Shown here piece after piece: positions 30,149-40,190 of a stretch of 64,000 nt of DNA. Within the stretch, counting starts at the first letter, position 1, and each line of letters starts with the position of its first letter. This DNA comes from Pelagicoccus sp. GTDB taxonomy: Bacteria; Verrucomicrobiota; Verrucomicrobiia; Opitutales; Opitutaceae. The position numbers were made by a program, and so were the translations under genes. Under the pieces are notes generated by a model. It was not told the DNA's origin and ran no database searches. It saw only the letters and a list, made by a program, of their open reading frames with translations. The stretch spans positions 62,001 through 126,000 of the forward strand of contig JANQRJ010000067.1 in the NCBI GenBank assembly GCA_028284635.1, given 5' to 3'.

Positions 30149-30698
30149 CGCTTTCAGGGACTTCTTTCACTGTTGAAGGACTCCGCTCAATCAAGGCGGT
30201 CTTCATCCCAGCATTTAAGCCTGTCTGCGCGTCGCACAGGCTATCGCCGATCATCCAGCATTCCTCCAGCTCCAGCCCAAACCGCTTCGCCATCTCCAGC
30301 TCGAAGCCTACGTTCGGTTTGCGATAGCTGTCAGGTCCAGCTTGATCCGGACGGTCTATCGCCACGCAGATCCCGTCGAAGAAAGCTCCATCGATTCCCA
30401 TCAACTCGAACATTCGCTGGTTCACCGCTTGCACCGCTTCGATTGGAAAATAGCCCCGTCCGACCCCAGACTGGTTCGTATGCAAAAAAAGAAGACAGCC
30501 TGCCTCCTTCACTAGCTTCAGAGCTTCCGCCACCCCATCCAAAAGCCTCACCTTATTAGGGTCGCTCAAGTAATGGACCCATTCGATCAGCGTCCCATCC
30601 CGGTCGAGAAACAAAGCTTGTGGCAAGCTCCTGTACAAAGCGGCAATGAGAAGAATCCTTTCTCTGCAGCAGATCCACACAAAAGAGCCCTTCCCCAC
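30087..30698 (-). CDS. HAD-IIIA phosphatase, D-glycero-D-manno-heptose-1,7-bisphosphate phosphatase (GmhB)-like
   Basis: LFLDRDGTLIEWVHYLSDPNKVRLLDGVAEALKLVKEAGCLLFLHTNQSGVGRGYF ... CWMIGDSLCDAQTGLNAGMKT; start uncertain; 3' ends overlap convergently with the oxidoreductase. Confidence 0.8.
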   Translation of the reverse strand: MGKGSFVWICCRERILLIAALYRSLPQALFLDRDGTLIEWVHYLSDPNKVRLLDGVAEALKLVKEAGCLLFLHTNQSGVGRGYFPIEAVQAVNQRMFELMGIDGAFFDGICVAIDRPDQAGPDSYRKPNVGFELEMAKRFGLELEECWMIGDSLCDAQTGLNAGMKTALIERSPSTVKEVPESVMVFASLADFVARRFSPLQW

Positions 30699-30783
30699 AT
30701 TTAAGTAATACCCACAGCCAGCGGACTATTGCATTCGCCAGCGGCATTTTGCACTTTCACAGTTTATTCCGGGCAATCCCGCA

Positions 30784-32757
<1,974 letters not shown>

Positions 32758-32766
32758 AGGCAAGTT

Positions 32767-32857
32767 AAGAGTTAAGAGCGAAAAGTTAAAAGCTGTCGCA
32801 TGCGATGGACTTTGGACGGCCTATTTACCAACTCTTAACTCTACGCTCTTAACTCTT
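32767..32857. repeat. TTAACTC-type imperfect inverted repeat (26-nt arms)
   Basis: Left arm 32767-32792 AAGAGTTAAGAGCGAAAAGTTAAAAG pairs with 32832-32857 CTCTTAACTCTACGCTCTTAACTCTT with 3 mismatches; starts just after the TGA of the hybrid kinase. Confidence 0.8.
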
Positions 32858-32865
32858 CGCTTATA

Positions 32866-32891
32866 GGGTCTTCAGGCTAGCCTGAAGACCC
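32866..32891. repeat. Perfect 26-bp palindrome
   Basis: GGGTCTTCAGGCTAGCCTGAAGACCC is self-reverse-complementary with no spacer. Confidence 0.9.
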
Positions 32892-32993
32892 GCCGACCCC
32901 GTTTTAGTACTCAAGCCCACCTGTCGGCAGACGATGATAGGCGATACGGTACTCACTCACCTTCTCCACCTCCCGCAAACGATCCCATAAGCT

Positions 32994-35675
32994 ATGGCGT
33001 GGTCACCAGACGAAATCAGCAAGTTCGAAGAAATAGCCGGTAGACTGACATCCGAGTCTCACCTCGCCCAGCCAGACACCGACAACGGGCTTATCCCCAT
33101 CTTCAGCCTGGTCAACGAGATCACCGAAGCACTCCCGCAGGATACGCTCCTGGCCGAAGCCGTCGAAGCCATTCTGGAAATGATCCAGCCCATGCTGGAC
33201 GACGCCCAGCTCTTCGATGCCCCCACCATCGAAGCGATGCAAAGCTTCGCCCAATGGTGTTGCCAGTCCGCCGAAAAGCTCAAGGCAGGCCAGCCCATCG
33301 AGTCCTACCTCGCCACCACCGAATCCTCTGCCGCCGCCTCCGAGACGTCCGAACTCCCCTCAAACGAGACCCAAGTCGACAACGACTGGACCCCCGAACG
33401 CATCGAAAGCTTCGCCAAGAACGCCCAGCAATTTTCCGCAGAGCTCCTCCTGTCCGAAAAGGGCAGCGACGAGGGCATGCTTCCAGTCTACTCCCTGCTC
33501 AAAGACTTCGAGAGCAATTTCTCCCACAACATCATAGTCGCCGAAGCCATCACCCCCGTGCTCGGCAAGATGGACTCCCTGCTCGACGCGGCCAGCGGCT
33601 ACGACGACTACGCCATTCAGCTCCTGACCGATTTCAATATCTGGCTCGAAGCCGCCCTCACCGAGATAAAAGCCGACCGCCAGCCAGTCGCCTTCAGTCC
33701 GACCCCCGAGACCGACTCCCCGCAAGCAGCCCCCCAGCCCGAGGTTACCCCCGAACTAGAAAGCTCCGCGCCGGACCCAGAACCCGCTAACCAAAACCCA
33801 GAACCCCAAACTCAGAACCCCGAAGCTCCAGCAGAGCTCGAAGACGACGGCCTCCTAGCCGAGTTCGCCCAGTACGACGTCGTCATGGATCTCAACATGG
33901 AGGAGAACGAGGAGCTTCTTCAGGAGTTCCATACCGAGGCCATCGACCATCTCGGCCAGATCGAGACCGCCGTACTCGAACTCGAGCAAGACGTCTCCAG
34001 CCGAGACGCCATCAACTCCATGTTCCGCTCCTTCCACACCATCAAAGGAGTGGCCGGCTTCCTCAATCTCGTCCCCATAAATCGCCTCGCCCATGAAGTC
34101 GAATCTCTCATGGACCTCGTGCGCAACGACAAGCTCGACGTCTTTACCGGCATCATAGACCTCGTCCTCGCCTCCAAGGACACCATCACCCAACTCATCG
34201 ATCAGATAACCCAAGCGCTTGCCGACGGCACCCTTCCCAGCCAGGTCATCCCCGTCAGCAAGCTCATGGCACACGCTCGCTGGGCAATGGAAGGTCCTGA
34301 AGAGTACGCCAAACGCACCGGCTCCAAAGCCTCAGCTCCAGTCGTCCAGCCCGAAGTTCCTCCAACCTCGGAAGCGGTCGCGGCTCCGGAAAGCGAACAA
34401 AGTTCCGCCCAAGAACCAACTCCTAGCGCTCAGAACCCAGAACCCGCAAACCAATCCGCCGAACCCGACGCCAAGGCAGCCGCTGCCGCCAAGCGCAAGG
34501 CAGCCGAAAACGCCACCATCCGCGTCAACACCTCCAAGCTCGACAACCTCATGGACATGGTCGGCGAACTCGTGATCGTGCAAAGCCAGCTCATGGAAAG
34601 CGCCCGGACCGAAGGCTCCGGCGTCAACGACGACTCGGTACTGCAGCGCAACATGTCGCAGCTCACCCGCATCACCAAGGAGCTCCAGCACACCTCCATG
34701 GCCCTGCGCATGATCCCCATCAAGTCCACCTTCCAGAAGATGGGCCGAATCGTGCGCGACATCGGAGCCAAGTGCGGCAAGAAGGTCAAATTCGACGTCT
34801 TCGGAGAAGACACCGAACTCGACCGCAACGTCGTCGAGGAAATCGGAGATCCCCTGGTGCACATGGTTCGCAACGCTCTCGACCACGGCCTGGAAGCCAC
34901 CCCCGAAGACCGCGTCAAGGCCGGCAAGAACGCCACCGGCAACATCGCCCTCAAGGCCTATCACCAAGGCTCCTCCATCGTCATCGAGCTCTCCGACGAC
35001 GGCCGCGGCATCGACCCCGACCGCGTCCTGCAAAAGGCCATTGCCAACGGAGTCGTCCAAGATGGCGACCAGCTCTCGAAGGAGGAAATCTACAAGCTCA
35101 TCTTCGCCCCCGGCTTCTCAACCGCAGAGGAAATCACCGACATCTCCGGCCGCGGCGTCGGCATGGACGTCGTGCGGCGGAATATCGAAAAGCTCCGCGG
35201 CAAAATCGAGATCGAGTCGGAACTCGGCAAAGGCTCCACCTTCAAGATCCTCCTCCCCCTCACCATGGCCATCGTCGACGGACTCGTGGTCAAAGTCGGA
35301 GAAGACCGCTTCATCCTTCCCACCACTTCAGTCAAAGTCGCCCTGCGGCCAGACGAATCCGTGCTCGCCAACGTGCAAGGCAACCAGGAGATCCTCAACA
35401 TCCGAGGCAAGGTCATCCCCCTCTTCCGCCTGCACCAGCACTTCGCCATCCCCGAAGCCGTCTCCAATCCCCGCGACGCCACTGTCGTGGTCGTCGAGAC
35501 CGAAGGCAAACCCTGCGGCCTGCTCGTCGACGACATGGTCAGCAAGCAGGAAGTCGTCATCAAGTCCCTCGGCAGCATGATGCAAGGCATCCCCGGCGTC
35601 TCCGGCGGCGCCATCCTAGGCGACGGCACCATCGCTCTGATTCTCGACCCTGCCAGCCTCATCGGCGCTGCGTAA
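32994..35675 (+). CDS. CheA-like histidine kinase (Hpt - dimerisation - HATPase - CheW) with duplicated N-terminal domain
   Basis: Hpt FHTIKGVAGFLNL; NTSKLDNLMDMVGELVIVQSQL; LVHMVRNALDHGLE; GRGVGMDVVRRNI; CheW-like C-term. Confidence 0.9.
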   Translation: MAWSPDEISKFEEIAGRLTSESHLAQPDTDNGLIPIFSLVNEITEALPQDTLLAEAVEAILEMIQPMLDDAQLFDAPTIEAMQSFAQWCCQSAEKLKAGQPIESYLATTESSAAASETSELPSNETQVDNDWTPERIESFAKNAQQFSAELLLSEKGSDEGMLPVYSLLKDFESNFSHNIIVAEAITPVLGKMDSLLDAASGYDDYAIQLLTDFNIWLEAALTEIKADRQPVAFSPTPETDSPQAAPQPEVTPELESSAPDPEPANQNPEPQTQNPEAPAELEDDGLLAEFAQYDVVMDLNMEENEELLQEFHTEAIDHLGQIETAVLELEQDVSSRDAINSMFRSFHTIKGVAGFLNLVPINRLAHEVESLMDLVRNDKLDVFTGIIDLVLASKDTITQLIDQITQALADGTLPSQVIPVSKLMAHARWAMEGPEEYAKRTGSKASAPVVQPEVPPTSEAVAAPESEQSSAQEPTPSAQNPEPANQSAEPDAKAAAAAKRKAAENATIRVNTSKLDNLMDMVGELVIVQSQLMESARTEGSGVNDDSVLQRNMSQLTRITKELQHTSMALRMIPIKSTFQKMGRIVRDIGAKCGKKVKFDVFGEDTELDRNVVEEIGDPLVHMVRNALDHGLEATPEDRVKAGKNATGNIALKAYHQGSSIVIELSDDGRGIDPDRVLQKAIANGVVQDGDQLSKEEIYKLIFAPGFSTAEEITDISGRGVGMDVVRRNIEKLRGKIEIESELGKGSTFKILLPLTMAIVDGLVVKVGEDRFILPTTSVKVALRPDESVLANVQGNQEILNIRGKVIPLFRLHQHFAIPEAVSNPRDATVVVVETEGKPCGLLVDDMVSKQEVVIKSLGSMMQGIPGVSGGAILGDGTIALILDPASLIGAA

Positions 35676-35704
35676 CAATTCTCTGGATACAATATTCCAA
35701 ACCC

Positions 35705-35733
35705 AAAGCCCGGCCTCCAGAAGGCCGGGCTTT
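35705..35733 (+). terminator. Hairpin terminator downstream of cheA-like gene
   Basis: AAAGCCCGGCCT-CCAGA-AGGCCGGGCTTT, 12-bp perfect stem. Confidence 0.75.
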
Positions 35734-35760
35734 CCCGCTTTTGCCAAGCGCAGCCAACCC

Positions 35761-35858
35761 GTAGGGCCGGCGCTTGCGCCGCGCCGCATCTGGCTGACTC
35801 GGTTTCCACTCTATGTTTGCCTCCTGCAACGCGGCATGGCGGCAAGCGCCAGCCCTAC
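35761..35858. repeat. REP/BIME-like inverted repeat
   Basis: GTAGGGCCGGCGCTTGCGCCGCGCCGC (35761-35787) vs reverse complement of 35831-35858 (GTAGGGCTGGCGCTTGCCGCCATGCCGC). Confidence 0.65.
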
Positions 35859-35911
35859 CTGCGATTCGGATCCTGCAAGCCGCAGGCTTGTAGCTCCGCG
35901 CTACAGCTCGT

Positions 35912-36769
35912 TCACAGCTCGCTCAGCAGGATGCGGTCGCTCGGACGCTCCGGATCTCGAGCATCCTCCTCGGTAACGAAAAAGCTCGCCGAGTCGACCG
36001 ATTCCATATCCGGCATGCCGGACAGATCGAAGAAAAACAGCCCACGCGACTGATCGCCGATCGGCAAAGCCCCAGCTCGCAAAGGCTCGGCGCCGCGACC
36101 GCTCTTCGCCCACACGTGGTAGGACTTGCCCGAAGTCTCTCGAGGCATGTTCTCCACGGCGATGAAGCCGATACCGTATTCGCGATCGAAAATGGTGAAT
36201 CCGCCAGTAAGTTGCGCCACCTCCGTATCCGGATCCTGGAGCAACTGCCCTGCAGGCACCCCTTCGCGAGCGAACCAATACGCCTCTGCGAGGCCCGCCA
36301 GTTCAAGCATCCGGTCCTCGACGCCAAACTCCTCAGAAGGCGGCTGCACCGCAACCAGACGCGGACTCGACAGCTCGTTTACCACGATGTCCGGCTTTGC
36401 CGACTCGCTCCCACTATCCACTAGGAGGCCCGCTCCGAAGACCACCGCCAGAGCTGCCGCGACAGACCAGCCACCCCAGGCCAAGAACGACACGACGCGA
36501 CTCGACCCAGTCGAAGATGGATTTCGAGCTGGACTCGCAGTTTCAGTCTCCCCCTCGATTCCAGCCATGATGTTGGAAAGCAGGTGAAACGGCGGCTCGC
36601 TCGAATCCTCCGACTTCGCGTCGAGCTCCATCAAACGCTGGCTCTCGTGGACCAAGGCCCGCAAGTCGCCATCGCGCTTCAACATCTCTTCAAACTCCTC
36701 CACTTCATCGCCGGGCAGCGTGCCCAAGGCGTAGAGCAGAGCCTTATCCTCTAGAATTTCGCTATTCAT
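35912..36769 (-). CDS. Anti-sigma factor (RskA-like, zinc-finger-less)
   Basis: Single TM after a cytoplasmic N-term; C-term FTIFDREYGIGFIAVENMPRETSGKSYHVWAKSGRGAEPLRAGALPIG; overlaps the sigma gene. Confidence 0.75.
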   Translation of the reverse strand: MNSEILEDKALLYALGTLPGDEVEEFEEMLKRDGDLRALVHESQRLMELDAKSEDSSEPPFHLLSNIMAGIEGETETASPARNPSSTGSSRVVSFLAWGGWSVAAALAVVFGAGLLVDSGSESAKPDIVVNELSSPRLVAVQPPSEEFGVEDRMLELAGLAEAYWFAREGVPAGQLLQDPDTEVAQLTGGFTIFDREYGIGFIAVENMPRETSGKSYHVWAKSGRGAEPLRAGALPIGDQSRGLFFFDLSGMPDMESVDSASFFVTEEDARDPERPSDRILLSEL

Positions 36770-37358
36770 TGTTCGTAGCCATCAAGGTTTTAAGCTTCAA
36801 CATCCCTCGCCGCATCGCCGTCTTCACGGTGCCAAGCGGCATATTCAATTCGTCGGATATCTCCTGCTGCGTGTAGCCCTTGCTCATCGCGAGCTCCAAG
36901 CTCAGGCGTTGCGACTCAGGCAGCTTCTGGAGCATCCGCCTCAATATGCCGACCTGATCCTTCACCGTAACCGTGTCTGAAGGATCGCGATCCGCAGCGT
37001 TCAACCGATCGGCCGGAGACTGCAGCGTCATCGGATCTTCCGCCACCGTCACGGGCTTCATCGCGCGCAAGCGGTCGATGCAAAGACGCTTGGTCACCAG
37101 CATCGACCAGCTAAACGGACGAGAGAGCTTGGGATCGTATCGATGCGCCGTCTTCCAGATCTTGACGAAAGCGTCCTGCAGAACTTCTTCCGCCAAGCCC
37201 CGATCCTTGAGAAACTTGAGGATGTACGAGAAAAGCGGACGCGAGTACCGGGCATACAGTTCCTCGAACGCGCCGCGCTCGCGCGCCCCGATCCGGCGCA
37301 TCAGCTCCGCCTCGACGCTGGCATCGTCCAAATCCGTTTTGCTGACCACTGCCATCAT
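36762..37358 (-). CDS. ECF-type RNA polymerase sigma factor
   Basis: ARYSRPLFSYILKFLKDRGLAEEVLQDAFVKIWKTAHRYDP; LELAMSKGYTQQEISDELNMPLGTVKTAMRRGMLKLK. Confidence 0.9.
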   Translation of the reverse strand: MMAVVSKTDLDDASVEAELMRRIGARERGAFEELYARYSRPLFSYILKFLKDRGLAEEVLQDAFVKIWKTAHRYDPKLSRPFSWSMLVTKRLCIDRLRAMKPVTVAEDPMTLQSPADRLNAADRDPSDTVTVKDQVGILRRMLQKLPESQRLSLELAMSKGYTQQEISDELNMPLGTVKTAMRRGMLKLKTLMATNNE

Positions 37359-37365
37359 GGGAAGG

Positions 37366-37929
37366 CTAGTCGTTGGCCGCCTCTTCGAGATCCGTTCCAA
37401 TCTCCACCTGCTCGAGCCGCTCGTATTCGAATCGATCGCCGAGGCCCGTTATCACTTTGACCAGTCCCTTGCGCAGCACGGCCTTGTGGGCGTTTCGGAC
37501 GCGCTCGTAACTGCTGAAGACCATGCTGTCGCGCTCGCGCGTGATACCGAGGTTGTTCTTATCGCCCTCTTTCCTGAGCACGGTCTGAAAACGAGCCTCG
37601 ATCTGGCCAAGCCCATCCGATCCCCATTTGTGGATCACGAACAGCAACTCCGGCTCGCCGGGCGGGTTTCTTCGAGCGCCCCAGCGAGAAATCTTGTACT
37701 CGATCGGAAAACCAAGCTCCTCCAAGACCTCTTCCAACGCCTCCCGGAAGAGATAGAAACGATCGCGGTCACCCACGTCGTGGTGAGAATAGTTCACGCT
37801 GTCCATCACTTCGATGTACAACGTATCCGCCTCCGTAAGGATAATCGGCGGAGACTGTTTCCTCGGCTTCGCGTCAGCCAGTACGACCAAAGACAAAACG
37901 CCAAGCGCTATAGGCAGAATTCGTTTCAT
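37366..37929 (-). CDS. Secreted protein of unknown function
   Basis: Signal peptide MKRILPIALGVLSLVVLADA; no recognised family. Confidence 0.55.
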   Translation of the reverse strand: MKRILPIALGVLSLVVLADAKPRKQSPPIILTEADTLYIEVMDSVNYSHHDVGDRDRFYLFREALEEVLEELGFPIEYKISRWGARRNPPGEPELLFVIHKWGSDGLGQIEARFQTVLRKEGDKNNLGITRERDSMVFSSYERVRNAHKAVLRKGLVKVITGLGDRFEYERLEQVEIGTDLEEAAND

Positions 37930-38112
37930 TTGATAAGATGGGAAGGTTGCCGAGACCGAAAAAATGGATTTGGCAACAATAGGGATTCGAAGACGGAAGC
38001 CAAAACGGATTCAACAATCCCAGCGCCGTCAAGAGCGTGAAACAAGAAACCAGGGGAGCACCCCTTCCTTCGCTCTCGACACGCTCCGGCCCGCACGCGC
38101 ATATCAGAAGCT

Positions 38113-39255
38113 GTGAACGCCACGGAAGCAAATCTAGCCCGCGAAGAGCCTGGCGAAGTCGGGCTCGTCGAGCCAGTCGACTTCCACCAAAGCGAGCCAT
38201 TCGAGTTCGCCAGCGGCGCTTCGATCCCGGAGTTCACCCTTCGCTACGAAACCTACGGCCGACTCAACGCCGACAAGAGCAACGTCATCCTGATAGCCCA
38301 TGCTCTCACCGGCGACCACCACTGCGCCGGCGTCCACTCATTCAAAGACCGCAAGCCCGGCTGGTGGAACAACATGATCGGCCCTGGCAAGCCCATCGAC
38401 ACCAACCGCTTCTTCGTCCTCTGCGCCAACTGCATCGGCGGGTGCCAAGGCTCCACCGGCCCCACTTCCAACAATCCCGCCACCGGCAAGCCCTACAGCC
38501 TCACCTTCCCTTTCGTCACCATCCGCGACATGGTCCGCAGCCAGAAGCTGCTGCTCGACAGCCTCGAAATCCCCTTCCTCTACGCCGTCATTGGCGGCTC
38601 CATGGGCGGCATGCAAGTGCTGCAGTGGGCCATCGAGTACCCCGACTACGTGCGCCGCATCCTCCCCATGGCCACCACCTGGCGGCAGAATTCCCAGGCC
38701 ATCGCCTTCGACGAGGTCGGACGCCAGGCCATCATGCAGGATCCCGAGTGGAAGAACGGCGACTATGACCCCGCAGCCGGACCCAACGTCGGCCTCGCCA
38801 TAGCCCGCATGATGGCCCACATCACCTACCTCTCCGACAAAGGCATGGACCGCAAATTCGGCCGCCGCCGCCAGGCCGGCAAGGACAGCGCCTACAGTTT
38901 CGACGTCGAGTTCGAGGTAGAGAGCTACCTGCGATACCAAGGCGAAAGCTTCACCAACCGCTTCGACGCCAACACCTATCTCTACTTCACCCGAGCCCTC
39001 GGCTATTTCGATCTGGCCGAAACCCACGGAAACCTAGACGCCGCCGTATCCAAAATGTCATGTCGAGCGCTTGTGGTCGGTTTCACCTCCGACTGGCTCT
39101 TTCCTCCAGAGCAGAATCGCGAAATCGCTCTAGCCATGCTGCGCCAAGGCAAGGAAGCCTCCTACCTGCAGATCGACATCGACCTCGGACACGACTCCTT
39201 CCTCATCGACTCGCCCGAGCTCTTCCAGCTCACCCGCGACTTCCTCAGCAAGTAG
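38113..39255 (+). CDS. metX: Homoserine O-acetyltransferase
   Basis: FTLRYETYGRLNADKSNVILIAHALTGDHHCAG ... IGGSMGGMQVLQWAIEYP ... LDLGHDSFL; start possibly GTG. Confidence 0.92.
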   Translation: MNATEANLAREEPGEVGLVEPVDFHQSEPFEFASGASIPEFTLRYETYGRLNADKSNVILIAHALTGDHHCAGVHSFKDRKPGWWNNMIGPGKPIDTNRFFVLCANCIGGCQGSTGPTSNNPATGKPYSLTFPFVTIRDMVRSQKLLLDSLEIPFLYAVIGGSMGGMQVLQWAIEYPDYVRRILPMATTWRQNSQAIAFDEVGRQAIMQDPEWKNGDYDPAAGPNVGLAIARMMAHITYLSDKGMDRKFGRRRQAGKDSAYSFDVEFEVESYLRYQGESFTNRFDANTYLYFTRALGYFDLAETHGNLDAAVSKMSCRALVVGFTSDWLFPPEQNREIALAMLRQGKEASYLQIDIDLGHDSFLIDSPELFQLTRDFLSK

Positions 39256-39282
39256 CGCGGATCCCGCAGAGCGGGATCGCGA
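39252..39282. repeat. GTAGCGCGGA-type element with short hairpin (GATCCCGC-AGA-GCGGGATC)
   Basis: 8-bp stem at 39260-39278; the element's TAG (39253-39255) is the metX stop codon. Confidence 0.6.
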
Positions 39283-39296
39283 CCGCATTGTTTTAT

Positions 39297-39367
39297 CCCC
39301 ATCATCTTCTTCATCCTCATCTTTATCCTGGGATGAGGATGAAGATGAGGAGGGGGATGATGAGGGC
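39297..39367. repeat. CTTCATC-type purine/pyrimidine hairpin repeat
   Basis: CCCCATCATCTTCTTCATCCTCATCTTTATCC-TG-GGATGAGGATGAAGATGAGGAGGGGGATGATG, between convergent metX and metW. Confidence 0.75.
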
Positions 39368-39397
39368 GAATCGCGGGCGCGGTCCAAAAGCTCCGCG

Positions 39398-40075
39398 CTA
39401 CGTCGGCTCTACCAGATCGTACAAGGCATAGCCGCTGAGCAAGTTGGGCAAAGCCCGCGTCTCCCGCGTCCAATCCCCTCGCAAGCGACGACGACGCTCG
39501 ATGCGGATCCCGTTCTCCGCGCAAAAGGTCTCGAACTGCCGCACCGACACCGGGTTGCTCGGACGACTCTCCCACCAACGACCCGGATACACCTCGTTCA
39601 CGATCCGCTGACCGTCCAGCATCATGCTCATCCGGTTGCGCCAGTAGCCGAAATTCACGAAGCCCACCAGCACGTGACGCGAGACTCTCAAGGCCTCCTT
39701 GATCACCGCCCCTGGATCGACGAGCTCCTGCACGGTACGCGAGCAAATCACATAGTCGAAATGCTTGTCCGGAAAGGCCTGCATGAACTCCATCATGTCG
39801 CCCATGTACACGCTTAAGCCTCGCTTCACGCCAGAGCGAGCCTTGTCCGAATCCAAGTCGACCCCCGTAGCCGCAATGCCAAGCTTGCTCTTCAAATAGT
39901 CCAGCAGCACGCCGCGACCGCAGCCCAAGTCGACCACCCGAGAGCCAGGCTCGACCCACTCCCGCATCACCTGCATATCGACTGTCCGCTTGTCCTTCAC
40001 TGCCTCGTTTTTCGAAAGCCAGCCGCCAGCAAAGCCACGACCCCTCAGCCGCACAAGACCGAAACTCCCACCCAA
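39398..40075 (-). CDS. metW: Methionine biosynthesis protein MetW-like methyltransferase
   Basis: SRVVDLGCGRGVLLDYL ... FDYVICSRTVQELVDPGAVIKEALRVSRHVLVGFVNFGYWRNR ... LPNLLSGYALYDL; start likely internal. Confidence 0.85.
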   Translation of the reverse strand: MGGSFGLVRLRGRGFAGGWLSKNEAVKDKRTVDMQVMREWVEPGSRVVDLGCGRGVLLDYLKSKLGIAATGVDLDSDKARSGVKRGLSVYMGDMMEFMQAFPDKHFDYVICSRTVQELVDPGAVIKEALRVSRHVLVGFVNFGYWRNRMSMMLDGQRIVNEVYPGRWWESRPSNPVSVRQFETFCAENGIRIERRRRLRGDWTRETRALPNLLSGYALYDLVEPT

Positions 40076-40083
40076 AGCAGCGT

Positions 40084-40123
40084 CCGACAGTTAACTTTCC
40101 AACGTTGGAAAGTTAACTGTCGG
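40084..40123. repeat. Perfect 40-bp palindrome
   Basis: CCGACAGTTAACTTTCCAAC|GTTGGAAAGTTAACTGTCGG, no spacer; in the divergent metW / glycosyltransferase intergenic region. Confidence 0.95.
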
Positions 40124-40190
40124 CAAGAGGATGGGGCGACCGGTGAATCAGGCTCGCGTTCCGCCTAGCTGATAGGCAGCAAATGAGGCC

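Noticed and set aside
34772-35764. 330-aa ORF inside the cheA gene (+ strand, alternate frame)
   Set aside because: Arg/His-rich high-GC shadow ORF; the CheA frame has full domain support.
37930-38112. SAM riboswitch upstream of metX
   Set aside because: No recognisable SAM-I/SAM-II/SAM-IV conserved core could be read in the metX leader. A covariance-model search (Infernal/Rfam) would be decisive.
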